NCBI RefSeq assembly: GCF_009769385.1
Contig: NZ_VKAB01000034.1
Span: 1-64,000, forward strand
From: Saccharothrix deserti
GTDB lineage: Bacteria > Actinomycetota > Actinomycetes > Mycobacteriales > Pseudonocardiaceae
Direction of reading: 5' to 3'
Length of the DNA stretch: 64,000 nucleotides
Position 1 is the first letter of the stretch; each line of letters opens with the position of its first letter. The notes beneath the pieces were generated by a model. It searched no databases and was not told where the DNA came from. It was given only the letters and a program-made list of their open reading frames with translations. A program made the position numbers and the translations under genes. Positions 17,901 through 26,710 of the stretch are shown here, piece after piece.

Positions 17901-19114
17901 ACCTTCACACCGCTCCAGTGCACGTGCTGCATGTCCTGGAGCACCTGGGCCCGGAGCTTCTGCGCCCGCACCTCGAACGTCTCGTCGGCGCGCCAGTCCA
18001 CCTCCAGCGGGTACAGCGAGGCGAAGTTCCCCATGACCTCACCGATCTGCGGGTGCAGCGGGAGCCGGTGGGTGACCATGTTGTTGAGCAGGAAGTGCCT
18101 CGACCCGCTCCACGTGGTGACGACCTGCGCGTACGCCGCGTACATCACGTTGCTGTCGGTCAGACCGTGGGCACGGGACCGCTTCTTCAGCGCGGTCCAC
18201 TGGTCGGCGGGCAGCACGAGTTCACGACGGCTCAGCTCCGAGCGGCTCTGGGCCTGGGCGCCGGTCGCCAGCGGTATGGCGGGCGCGTCCGGCCACTCCG
18301 GGATGCGGTCGCGCCAGTACTTCTCCGACTCCAGGCCCAACGGTGACCGCTCGATCTCGGCGAGGGCCACCACGCAGTCGCGGAAGCTGACCTCCAGGTC
18401 CGGCAGAGGTCGGGTGGGGTCGCGGTAGAGGCCGAAGACGTTCTCCAGGAACCGGCTCGTGCCCATGCCGTCGCTGAAGAAGTTGTTGTTGTTGTAGTGG
18501 ATTCGGGCCTGGCGATCGCCGTACAGGCTGATCTGGATGTCGAACCAGGGCCACCGGTCCAGCGGCAACTCCCTGCGCCGCACGCCGTCACGGATCCGCA
18601 GCAACGCCTGCTCGACCTCGTCGGCAGGCAGACCGCGGAAGTCGTGGACGGTCGGCGTCAGCGGGGTGAACCCGGAAATCCGACGCAGCCTCATGTCCTC
18701 GGTGAGGGCCACGAGGTTGTCGCGCTGTCGCAGCAGGTTCCGATTCACCGCGTCGGTGAACCGTTCCACGTCCAGGTCTGCGAGGTCGAACTCCATGTAC
18801 TGGTGGGGGCGGACGTGGTATTCCAAGCCCTCCGCGGAGCCCACGAGGAACGAGGTCTGGAGGTCCGAGAGGGGGAACGGCTCGTCGGCCGACGCCGGGT
18901 CCGGCACGACCTGCGGCAGGACGTGCGCGGTCGGCGCGGCGCCGGCCAACCAGCGGATGATGTCGGGTTTCTGCGCGACGATGCGGTCGCGCAGATCCGC
19001 CGAGAGCCTCCCGCGAGGGGCGCTGACCTCGAGCTCGTCACCGACGAGCCGGATCCTGACCTCCGTGCGCGCCAGTTCGCTGAGGATGGACGGCATGGGA
19101 TCGGTGGTGGTCAT
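14954..19114 (-). CDS. NRPS TubC-Cy-A(Cys)-PCP-TE
   Basis: 1,386 residues. TubC N-terminal docking domain 1-57; heterocyclisation-type condensation domain about 79-510 (FPLSDLQ at 80, the Cy4-like IPEWPDAPAIPL, DCQFWEQDDG); adenylation domain 525-1020 (YTSGSTGTPKG 674-684, FDLSVYDVFG 719-728, NGK1009VDR); PCP about 1030-1103 (LGGQS1066); thioesterase about 1110-1386 (GWS1191SG, Asp1218, His1358). Binding-pocket positions read from the motifs spell DLYNMSLIW (D720, L721, Y724, N763, M790, S792, L816, I824, W825), the cysteine code. The Cy active-site motif DxxxxDxxS is altered to N210-x4-D215-x2-G218. It should condense the PKS acyl chain with Cys and release the product as an acid. Start ATG 19114 follows GAGGGG by five nt. 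It lies 76 nt after the ferredoxin gene. No MbtH-like protein or phosphopantetheinyl transferase is in the window. Confidence 0.95.
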   Translation of the reverse strand: MTTTDPMPSILSELARTEVRIRLVGDELEVSAPRGRLSADLRDRIVAQKPDIIRWLAGAAPTAHVLPQVVPDPASADEPFPLSDLQTSFLVGSAEGLEYHVRPHQYMEFDLADLDVERFTDAVNRNLLRQRDNLVALTEDMRLRRISGFTPLTPTVHDFRGLPADEVEQALLRIRDGVRRRELPLDRWPWFDIQISLYGDRQARIHYNNNNFFSDGMGTSRFLENVFGLYRDPTRPLPDLEVSFRDCVVALAEIERSPLGLESEKYWRDRIPEWPDAPAIPLATGAQAQSRSELSRRELVLPADQWTALKKRSRAHGLTDSNVMYAAYAQVVTTWSGSRHFLLNNMVTHRLPLHPQIGEVMGNFASLYPLEVDWRADETFEVRAQKLRAQVLQDMQHVHWSGVKVLQALNQHRRTPGRAACPFVISSGLFMGKFDRPTFSTLETPQVLLDCQFWEQDDGTVWIAWDVIESMFPTGVVDAMFEAFHRLVVGLAHDDAMWQRTTFDLVPEQQLVARKQLNEVPHDVPDGLLHDALAERAANSPDRVAVRTPTATLTYRELHEQSGHVAASLRNAGMGAGSLVPVVLPKGWQQPAAVLGVLEAGGVYVPVDPEWPSERIAHLLQVTEAEHVVTVAALSDRISGLSAAEVHLVGVEVADHSAESAPRRQPQDLAYVIYTSGSTGTPKGAALDHRGPLNTVVDINDRFGIGAGDAVFGISSLCFDLSVYDVFGVVRAGATLVLPDPSELHDPRAWVSAVRSESVTVWNSVPALMQLAVEEAEATGLDLPSLRVVMLSGDWIPVDLPDRIRRVAPNARVISLGGATEASIWSIYHPVDEVDPAWTSIPYGKPLGGQTWHVLDDTGADAPTWVPGHLHIGGVGVAVGYFNDQERTDASFVTHPKTGERLYRTGDLGRYLPDGTIEFLGRADFQVKIQGFRVELGEIEHVMTQHPTVSRALVTVRDTVAGRQLVAFAAGSEVDGTRLREFLGDRLPRYMVPASVTVVDRLPLTANGKVDRRALDALAPADTGPTREFVAPRTELESAVAKIWESVLEVPRVGVFDDFFDLGGQSFAGLRVISQISRQLGRRLSLGALLSGRTVAALCEHLSRPRDWSPLVPLRQVHDATKVFLVHPAGGNVLAYRGLAELVDADWYALQAPGPDSGQEVPAEVTDFAARYVDEIRRVQPQGPYVLGGWSSGAVIAAEVAHQLELLGERVDRLFVFDSPAPMPVPEVDPVSMLLWFLEDLDMGFRADDATPNERAELLAVAEPDRLRAGLALLERRAGRAVAVDEAHLANTFSVFTGVVHACRRHKPTVIGADVLVVRAADGAVSEFAEHPHTAETAWGWHTLTTGTADGVAVPGTHYTLLTDQHVAEVAALVRDHIEPVLEAQR

Positions 19115-19190
19115 GGTGTCCCCTCGTCTTCCGGGTGCGCGTCGGAGCCGCCGCGCGGGGTGATCTGCTGGAACGTGAGGAGAAAGGCCG

Positions 19191-19520
19191 TCAGTCGCCT
19201 CCGTTGACCTGGGGAGGCAGCGCGCGGATCACTTCGGGGTCCGCCGAGACCTTGCCGACCTTGGAGGCACCGCCGGGCGAGCCCAGTTCCGCGAAGAAGT
19301 CGGCGTTGGCCTTGGTGTAGTGCGCCCACTGCTCCGGCACGTCGTCCTCGTAGTAGATGGCCTCCACCGGGCAGACCGGCTCGCACGCACCGCAGTCCAC
19401 GCACTCGTCCGGATGGATGTACAACATCCGGTCACCCTCGTAGATGCAGTCGACCGGGCACTCCTCGATGCAGGACTTGTCCATAACGTCGACGCACGGT
19501 TCCGCGATCACGTAAGTCAC
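19191..19520 (-). CDS. fdxA: 7Fe ferredoxin (FdxA type)
   Basis: 109 residues, the usual FdxA length of about 107. It starts TYVIAEPCVDVMDKSCIEECPVDC in pieces typical of the family, with C9, C17, C21 and C25, then the second cluster DECVDCGACEPVCP with C40, C43, C46 and C50. These ligate one [3Fe-4S] and one [4Fe-4S] cluster in known members, which carry low-potential electrons in the cytoplasm. The start is GTG 19520 after GAGAGGA. It is the first gene behind the MerR-type promoter at 19552-19582 and is followed by the NRPS and PKS. Its role may be to feed a reductase or oxidase acting on the product, to serve a redox arm of the stress response, or simply to replace ferredoxin damaged by metal. 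No partner P450 or reductase is in the window. Confidence 0.95.
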   Translation of the reverse strand: MTYVIAEPCVDVMDKSCIEECPVDCIYEGDRMLYIHPDECVDCGACEPVCPVEAIYYEDDVPEQWAHYTKANADFFAELGSPGGASKVGKVSADPEVIRALPPQVNGGD

Positions 19521-19551
19521 GGGTTGTCCTCTCTCACACACCGGCAGCGGT

Positions 19552-19582
19552 AGTCTCGATGTTGAACTCGGCTTCAAGTCAA
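19552..19582 (-). promoter_or_regulatory. MerR-type promoter/operator of the fdxA-NRPS-PKS operon
   Basis: -35 TTGACT (19582-19577), 19-nt spacer with TTGAA-GCCGAG-TTCAA, and -10 GAGACT (19557-19552). It gives a leader of about 25 nt before GTG 19520. It is a near-copy of the promoter at 4281-4311. Confidence 0.8.
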
Positions 19583-19597
19583 GCGCTGAAGACATGC

Positions 19598-19629
19598 TTG
19601 ACATTGGAGTACGGTCCAACCTTTAACGT
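19598..19629 (+). promoter_or_regulatory. MerR-type promoter/operator of the P-type ATPase
   Basis: TTGACA (19598-19603), then the dyad TTGGA-GTACGG-TCCAA (19604-19619), then TAACGT (19624-19629, 20-nt spacer) or TTAACG with 19 nt. This is the layout of ZntR/CueR/MerR-controlled exporter promoters. It lies back to back with the fdxA promoter, 16 nt away, so both directions could be induced together. Confidence 0.78.
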
Positions 19630-19678
19630 CTGTTCCGCTAGGTGGTCTTTCCCTATCCGAACAGGCGGGTGACGTGCA

Positions 19679-22108
<2,430 letters not shown>

Positions 22109-22243
22109 CGCTCCAGCGGCTCGATCGCCCCAGCGGCGGCGGTGGCACCGGCTCCTCCCCCAGGCCCGGTGTCACCGCCGCTGATCCGCTTCCCACCACA
22201 CTGTGCCGAACCACCACTTCGCCGAACTACACGGAGGACCCAC

Positions 22244-22669
22244 ATGCCTCGCCTCGATCCGTTCGCCGGCCCCGGTTTCAACGCCATGAGCCTGCTGTCG
22301 AAAGCGGTGGAAGACGACGCCGAATTCCCCCTCGGGCTGATCGAACTGGTGAAGCTGCGGTGCTCCCAGATCAACGGTTGCTCGTACTGCGTCCGCACGC
22401 ACATCGACAAGGCCCTGACTGCAGGCGAGACACAGGACCGGGTCGACAACGTGGCCACGTGGCAGGAGCACGAGGCGTTCACCGATGAGGAGCGCGCGGT
22501 GTTCGCGTTAGCCGAAGCCGTCACCCTGATCAGCGACGACCGCGTGCCCGACGAGGTGCTCGACAAGGCCATCGCCGAACTGGGCGAGGCCCGCACCCAA
22601 CAGATGGTCTGGATCATCGCGGTCATCAACTCCTTCAACCGCGTCGCCATCACCGCCCGGATCCACTGA
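22244..22669 (+). CDS. AhpD-like carboxymuconolactone decarboxylase-family protein
   Basis: 141 residues from ATG 22244, which follows CGGAGGA by five nt. The AhpD/CMD active-site pattern is complete: E34, then INGC46SYC49VRTH53 (E-x11-CxxC-x3-H). In this family the CxxC pair reduces peroxides or partner peroxiredoxins; members are cytoplasmic. C40 is an additional nearby Cys. It sits 135 nt downstream of the P-type ATPase, probably in the same message, and is closed by a strong hairpin, so an antioxidant or thiol-repair part in the metal response is likely. Confidence 0.92.
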   Translation: MPRLDPFAGPGFNAMSLLSKAVEDDAEFPLGLIELVKLRCSQINGCSYCVRTHIDKALTAGETQDRVDNVATWQEHEAFTDEERAVFALAEAVTLISDDRVPDEVLDKAIAELGEARTQQMVWIIAVINSFNRVAITARIH

Positions 22670-22690
22670 CCACTCGCATCACCCAACGCC

Positions 22691-22733
22691 CCGGAAGCGG
22701 ACCTGCCCCAGCTCCACGCAGGTCCGCTTCCGG
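22691..22733 (+). terminator. Rho-independent-like terminator
   Basis: A perfect 16-bp stem (22691-22706 with 22718-22733) with an 11-nt loop, followed by CGTTTCTT, lies downstream of the AhpD-like gene. Confidence 0.88.
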
Positions 22734-22936
22734 CGTTTCTTCCCCAAGCACCGTCATGCGGGACGATCGCGATGACGCCGCTGGCGCCCACAGGCCTCTC
22801 TGAGCAGACCGCAGAGGCGAGTCTCCACTGCCTGCCGTCCGCCCAGGCCGTCAGGCACGGTATCGATACCACCACCCGAAAGGCCGAGGGCCTTCTCGAA
22901 CAACCCGGAAAGTCGTCATCCCATTGGCGGATGTCC

Positions 22937-22967
22937 CTTTCATTGGAGGCCACTCCAAGGTCTACCC
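22937..22967 (+). promoter_or_regulatory. MerR-type promoter/operator of the Cys-rich protein and SBF permease
   Basis: A weak -35 CTTTCA (22937-22942), a 19-nt spacer with the dyad TTGGAG-GCCA-CTCCAA (22943-22958), and CTACCC (22962-22967). Transcription would begin at about 22975, the A of the start codon, so the message is probably leaderless. Confidence 0.68.
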
Positions 22968-22974
22968 TTGAGGT

Positions 22975-23451
22975 ATGACCAACCCGATGGGCCAAAAGGC
23001 GCAGCCAGCCAACGGGTTCGAATGTGGCCCGGGGTGCTGCGAGCAGCCGGGCTCGTCGTCCGCACCACGACTGGAACTCGCACTTCTGCCCGTAGACGAA
23101 CAGGCGACGACGCAGACGAACGCGGAACCTGTGCCGATCGCGTGCACGCTGAGTGGCAGTGAGCAGGGCCAACGGATCGCGCAGTGGCATGAGCTGCTCG
23201 CAGGAGCCCCTCAGGAGGACATCGCGGGCGGCCGGCGGTGGCGCCTGCCCAAGGCTCTGGCCAGCGAGGTGGCCGAGTTGGCCGCCGCCGAGCAGGCATG
23301 TTGCGCGTTCTTCGACTTCAACCTCCGTCTGGCGGCCGGCGGGATGTGGCTCGACGTACGGGCTCCAATCGAGGCCGCGGACCTGCTCACCGACGTCTTC
23401 GGCGCTCCGGCAAGGGCTGAGGACCCGAACCACGAACCGACCGGGCGGTGA
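22975..23451 (+). CDS. Cys-rich protein of unknown function, coupled to the arsenite-type permease
   Basis: 158 residues. An N-terminal Cys motif FEC17GPGC21C22 is followed by a linker. The rest is a compact domain with IAC57TLSG, then a segment matching VAELAAAEQAC109C110AFFDF and ending LRLAAGGMWLDVRAP and LLTDVFG. I know no assigned function for this family; proteins of this shape occur beside MerR regulators in actinobacteria. Soft-metal binding through the C17/C21/C22 and C109/C110 groups is inferred. The second half resembles the C-terminal domain of the MerR at 2551-3216. The start codon coincides with the predicted transcription start. The stop overlaps the next start (GTGA), so the permease is translated by coupling and the two proteins probably act together. 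Confidence 0.8.
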   Translation: MTNPMGQKAQPANGFECGPGCCEQPGSSSAPRLELALLPVDEQATTQTNAEPVPIACTLSGSEQGQRIAQWHELLAGAPQEDIAGGRRWRLPKALASEVAELAAAEQACCAFFDFNLRLAAGGMWLDVRAPIEAADLLTDVFGAPARAEDPNHEPTGR

Positions 23452-24455
23452 CGACGGTCTCCACTGGATCCGGCACGGGGCTGGAGCGATATCAGGTCCC
23501 GGTCTTCGTCGGCGCGCTGGCGGCCGGATTGCTGGTCGGTTGGGCCGTGCCCGGTGCCACGCCGGTGCTGGAGCACGCGATCAACCCGGTGCTGGGTGCA
23601 CTGTTGTACGTGACGTTCTTGCAGGTGCCGGTCATCGGATTGGCCCACTCACTGCGCACGGGCAGGTTCCTGGCCGCCACCCTGGTGGTCAACTTCGTGG
23701 TCGTGCCGCTGGTGGTCGCGGCCATGTTCGGTCTGCTGCCCGCCGACCAGGCGGTGCGGCTGGGCGTGCTGCTGGTGCTCTTGACACCGTGCATCGACTA
23801 CGTGATCGTCTTCTCCAATCTGGGCGGCGGAAGCGGCCAACGGCTCCTCGCCACGACCCCGCTCCTGCTGATCACCCAGCTACTGCTGCTACCGCTCTAC
23901 CTCATGATCTTCATGGGCGCCCCCGCAGCCGACCTGATCCAAACGGGTCCGTTCATCGAGGCGTTCCTGGTCCTGATCGTCATCCCCCTCGCACTCGCCT
24001 GGCTGACCCAGGCCTGGGCCGCGCGACGCCCGGCAGGCCGGAAATTCACCGACAGAGCGACCAAGACCACCGCGCCGCTGATGGCTGCCACCCTGCTCAC
24101 CGTCGTCGCCTCCCAGGTCCCGAAGCTCGGCGACAGCACCTCCGAAGTGGCCGCGGTGATCCCCTTCTACGTGGCGTTCCTGCTGTTCATGGCCTTCGCC
24201 GGCATGGGCGTGTCCCGACTGTTCCGACTCGACACGCCTGACAGCCGGGCGGTCGTATTCACCGGCGCCGCCCGCAACTCCCTGGTCGTGCTACCACTCG
24301 CCCTGGCCCTACCCGAGGCTTCCGCCGTCGCCGTGGCGGTCATCGTTACTCAGACCCTCGTCGAGGTCGTCGGGATGATCCTCTACATCCGCACCGTCCC
24401 CAAGCTCCTACCGCCCCGAACAGCGTCTCGCTCCGCTCCTTGGTCACAGGAGTAA
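23448..24455 (+). CDS. SBF/ACR3-like arsenic-resistance permease
   Basis: 335 residues, ten predicted helices, BASS/ACR3 superfamily. Family features seen: AINPVLGALLYVTFLQVP in the early helices, LLVLLTPCIDYVIVFSNLGGGS with the conserved Pro-Cys in the crossover helix (ACR3 arsenite carriers have a functional Cys at this place), and VFTGAARNSLVVLPLALALP in the second crossover. Arsenite or a thiol-conjugated anion is the likely cargo; a plain organic anion carrier is possible. The start GTG at 23448 overlaps the upstream stop by four nt. No arsC or arsR is in the window; control seems to come from the MerR-type promoter at 22937-22967. Confidence 0.85.
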   Translation: MTTVSTGSGTGLERYQVPVFVGALAAGLLVGWAVPGATPVLEHAINPVLGALLYVTFLQVPVIGLAHSLRTGRFLAATLVVNFVVVPLVVAAMFGLLPADQAVRLGVLLVLLTPCIDYVIVFSNLGGGSGQRLLATTPLLLITQLLLLPLYLMIFMGAPAADLIQTGPFIEAFLVLIVIPLALAWLTQAWAARRPAGRKFTDRATKTTAPLMAATLLTVVASQVPKLGDSTSEVAAVIPFYVAFLLFMAFAGMGVSRLFRLDTPDSRAVVFTGAARNSLVVLPLALALPEASAVAVAVIVTQTLVEVVGMILYIRTVPKLLPPRTASRSAPWSQE

Positions 24456-24506
24456 CGGGTAGTCCTGGTTCCGACGTCCGCTGGGATCGCCGACACCGGA
24501 GGCGGC

Positions 24507-24659
24507 TCATACGTGTGCGATCACGCGGAATTCGGCGTCGTGTTGTGAGATCCAGTCCAGCACGTCGGTGAGCATCACCTTGATGTTGCGAGTCGTGTTG
24601 ACCGCCGAGGCACGGAGGCCCGGCTGGACGACAATGATCGTATGCCGCTCGAAAGTCAT
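24507..24659 (-). other. Short ORF, doubtful
   Basis: A 50-codon frame (ATG 24659; MTFERHTIIV at the start, WISQHDAEFRVIAHV at the end) has fairly natural residue use but no Shine-Dalgarno and no family I recognise. It may be a scrap of a larger gene in this decayed stretch. Confidence 0.25.
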
Positions 24660-24705
24660 CGGCGTTGGTAGAACGACAGAGCCTCTGGGTTGAGAGCATG
24701 TCCAG

Positions 24706-24795
24706 GTGATGGTGTCCCTGCTGTACGAGGTGACCCGGAAGTTGCTGTCCATCCTGCCGGTGCTGCTCCGCAGCGAGGCGGCGAAGGACGCCGAA
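24706..24795 (+). pseudogene. N-terminal fragment of an IS-type integrase/transposase
   Basis: Thirty codons read VSLLYEVTRKLLSILPVLL then RSEAAKDAE, the N-terminal leader common to integrase-core transposases of actinobacterial insertion sequences, where it is normally followed by LLVLRHENAVLRRQ. After AKDAE the similarity stops and the frame runs into the 3' side of the cadD-like gene. I see no intact terminal inverted repeats. Confidence 0.55.
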
Positions 24796-24840
24796 CAACG
24801 CCCGCCCAGCCCCACGACCAGCGCCGCCGGCTGTTCGTGG

Positions 24841-25446
24841 TCACAGGCCGAAGGCACCGCCTTCGATCAGGATGAGGGCGCCGATGCCGATCAGGACCAC
24901 CGGCAGCAGGACGTGCCCCCACCGCGACAGGGCCTTGGCGATCACCGAGCGGGTGGCGAAGAACCGTCCGGCAGCGCACCACACCGCGACGCCGACCAGG
25001 AACACCGCCACGAAGACCGCCATGCCCCCGGTGCCGGAGACGGCGAAGACCGGCACGTAGACGCCGATGTTGTCCCCGCCGTTGGCCAGCGTCACCGCCG
25101 CGACCTGCATGACCCCCGGCCCACCGGCCCGGCCCAACTGTTCGCCGTCGTCGCTGTCGTCGTGGCGTTCCCGCCACGCCTTCCGCCCGGCCCGCACGCC
25201 GAGCAGCAGGGGCAGCAACCCCAGGTACGGGATGGCCGATTCCGGCAGCAGTCCCGCGCCCAGCGCCCCCACCACCGACGCCGCCAGGATCGCCAAGAAC
25301 CCCAGGTACTGGCCCGCGACCACCCGCACTACGCCCGCCCGGCCGGCGCCGGCGGCCTGACCGAAGAACAACGCCAGGATCAGGATGTCGTCGATGTTGG
25401 TCACCGCGAACATGCCCACGGCCTGACCCAGCAGCCCCAGATCCAC
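24841..25446 (-). CDS. cadD: CadD-type cadmium-resistance transporter
   Basis: 201 residues, the family's length. The first helix has GMFAVTNIDDILILALFFGQ (the conserved N-x-D-D pair), and the symmetric second half has VTLANGGDNIGVYVPVFA (N-G-G-D-N). The cytoplasmic loop WRERHDDSDDGEQL is acidic. CadD/LysE-superfamily proteins give cadmium tolerance by efflux or sequestration. The start is GTG 25446, with AGGGG six nt upstream; the open frame continues to 25692 but that part is low-complexity and out of character. An inverted repeat at 25487-25509 lies in the promoter area. It closes the metal-resistance stretch. Confidence 0.88.
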   Translation of the reverse strand: MDLGLLGQAVGMFAVTNIDDILILALFFGQAAGAGRAGVVRVVAGQYLGFLAILAASVVGALGAGLLPESAIPYLGLLPLLLGVRAGRKAWRERHDDSDDGEQLGRAGGPGVMQVAAVTLANGGDNIGVYVPVFAVSGTGGMAVFVAVFLVGVAVWCAAGRFFATRSVIAKALSRWGHVLLPVVLIGIGALILIEGGAFGL

Positions 25447-25486
25447 CCGACACCCCTGCACCGCCGGACACCACCGACCCGCACAC

Positions 25487-25509
25487 CCTATGGGCGGCCT
25501 TCCCATAGG
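25487..25509. promoter_or_regulatory. Inverted repeat upstream of cadD, likely operator
   Basis: CCTATGGG (25487-25494) and CCCATAGG (25502-25509) form a perfect 8-7-8 palindrome 41 nt before the GTG. Its position over the expected promoter suits a dimeric repressor such as an ArsR/SmtB- or TetR-type protein; none is adjacent. Confidence 0.6.
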
Positions 25510-25794
25510 CGGGGACGGACCGCGTGCCGCTCCGCTCGGGAGTCGCCGACCGGGCCACGGACTCGGTGGTGGCGGTTCAGCAGGGCTTGGGACGTCCTGG
25601 CGCGCAGCGGTCCGAACGGTAACCCCTAACACCTGAACGCGCGCCGAAGAGTTCGAGCGGACGGGATACCGGACCAGGCCGAACCCCCACACGAGAACCC
25701 GAGGTGATCACGAGCGCCGCGCACCGAAAACCCGCGGGTTCGCCATGATCAAACTTCAGTCGCGCTGAACTCACGTGAGACGCCGTGATCAGGT
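25510..25794. other. Non-coding stretch with three TGATCA sites
   Basis: No supported gene. TGATCA occurs at 25705, 25746 and 25786; the last two sit in CGCCATGATCA and CGCCGTGATCA, 40 nt apart. CCCGCGGG is at about 25731. Nothing decisive for an attachment site. Confidence 0.3.
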
Positions 25795-26055
25795 ATGCAT
25801 CCGGCGCGGCGTTCGACGATGACGGCGGTGGTCCACATCATCTCCGGCGACGGGACGGGCGCCGCTCGCCAGCCCTAGCCATGTCACCACGAACAGCCCA
25901 ACTTCGATCCCTTCACCCGCGGCCACACCAGAGTTGACGACCTCGTCGAAGCGACCCGCTTCGACAGCGACCGCCGCCGCCCGACCAGCCACGGGCCCGT
26001 AGTCGTCCACGACAGCCGATACCCCGCCGTCGCCGACCAGTCCTCGGCGGCCTGA
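25795..26055 (+). pseudogene. ORF broken by one in-frame stop, unknown family
   Basis: From ATG 25795 the frame reads MTAVVHIISGDGTGAARQP, meets TAG at 25876-25878 and continues in the same frame (FDPFTRGHTRVDDLVEATRF, then PVVVHDSRYP) to TGA 26055. Composition is protein-like on both sides of the TAG, so it looks like a decayed gene. I do not recognise the family. Confidence 0.4.
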
Positions 26056-26137
26056 TCAACGAGTACGAACCCACAGTGGCTTAACGCACAGGTCAGAGCC
26101 TGTGCAGCCGACTTCTGGAACCCCACACGGTGTCTCC

Positions 26138-26434
26138 GAAGGCCTGTATCACGCGCTGTCGGTGGGCGCGGGCGCCGCCACGGCGGTGATGCTGGTCGTC
26201 GGGCTCGGCCTGCTGGCCCGCCGGTTCACCAACGCACGGGTCCGGCGCGCCACCACCGCGACGGACAAGGTGCTGTTCGCGGTGCTCACGGTCGCGATCG
26301 CGGTGTGGTTCCGCGGCCTGTTCTGGCTGCGGCCCGATCCGACGCTGATGATTGACGTGCCGCTGGTGTTCCAACTGCACGCCCTCAGCGCGTTCGCCCT
26401 GTTCGCGGTGTGGCCCTTCACCCGCCTGGTGCAC
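26138..26434 (+). pseudogene. narI: narI remnant (respiratory nitrate reductase gamma subunit)
   Basis: The frame EGLYHALSVGAGAATAVMLV, ARRFTNARVRRATTATDKVL and WFRGLFWLRPDP matches the central part of the cytochrome b subunit NarI, including the haem-His region (YHALS) and QLHALSAFALFAVWPFTRLVH. The N-terminal third is missing. About 25 residues between AIAV and WFRG are deleted relative to the family. After TRLVH a one-base shift breaks the expected VWSAPVGY. No narGHJ is present. Confidence 0.8.
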
Positions 26435-26580
26435 TCTGGTCGGCCGGTGCCGCGTCCAGGGACCGTCCGATCGACGCGCGGGCCATCGCGGCACGACGCC
26501 ACCGCAGCAGGTGCCAGGTCTGCACGGCGGCGATCACCGCGAGGCCTGTTCCGCCGAGAGCGGTCAGCACTGGCGAGATC
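26435..26580 (-). pseudogene. Membrane-protein fragment, frame-shifted
   Basis: The minus strand encodes ISPVLTALGGTGLAVIAAV then QTWHLLRWRR, a clean transmembrane helix with flanking basic residues, but there is no start or stop and the upstream part (LVTAVLVCVVTD) is in another frame. It abuts the narI scrap in opposite orientation. Confidence 0.4.
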
Positions 26581-26710
26581 CGTCACGACGCAGACCAGCA
26601 CCGCCGTCACCAGCACGTAATCGCGGTGAGCCCGAGTACCAGCCGTCTCGGGTACCTCATCGCCTTCTACACGGCCGCGAGTGCCGCGCTGAACCAGAAC
26701 GTAGTCCGCG

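Noticed and set aside
7758-19582. Ordinary iron siderophore cluster
   Set aside because: No siderophore exporter, TonB/ABC-type ferri-siderophore uptake, salicylate-forming enzyme or hydroxamate enzyme is in the window, and the promoter is of MerR type rather than Fur/DtxR-like. Not excluded outside the window.
19191-19619. 142-residue version of the ferredoxin
   Set aside because: The N-terminal extension reads across the operator and promoter (19552-19582). GTG 19520 gives the standard FdxA length with a Shine-Dalgarno.
24841-25692. Longer CadD reading frame with 82 extra N-terminal residues
   Set aside because: The extra part is Pro/Arg-rich, covers the operator palindrome and has no family similarity; GTG 25446 has a Shine-Dalgarno and the normal family length.
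26102-26620. Intact 172-residue gene over the narI region
   Set aside because: Its middle is narI with an internal deletion and the last 60 residues are not NarI; it is better read as a remnant.
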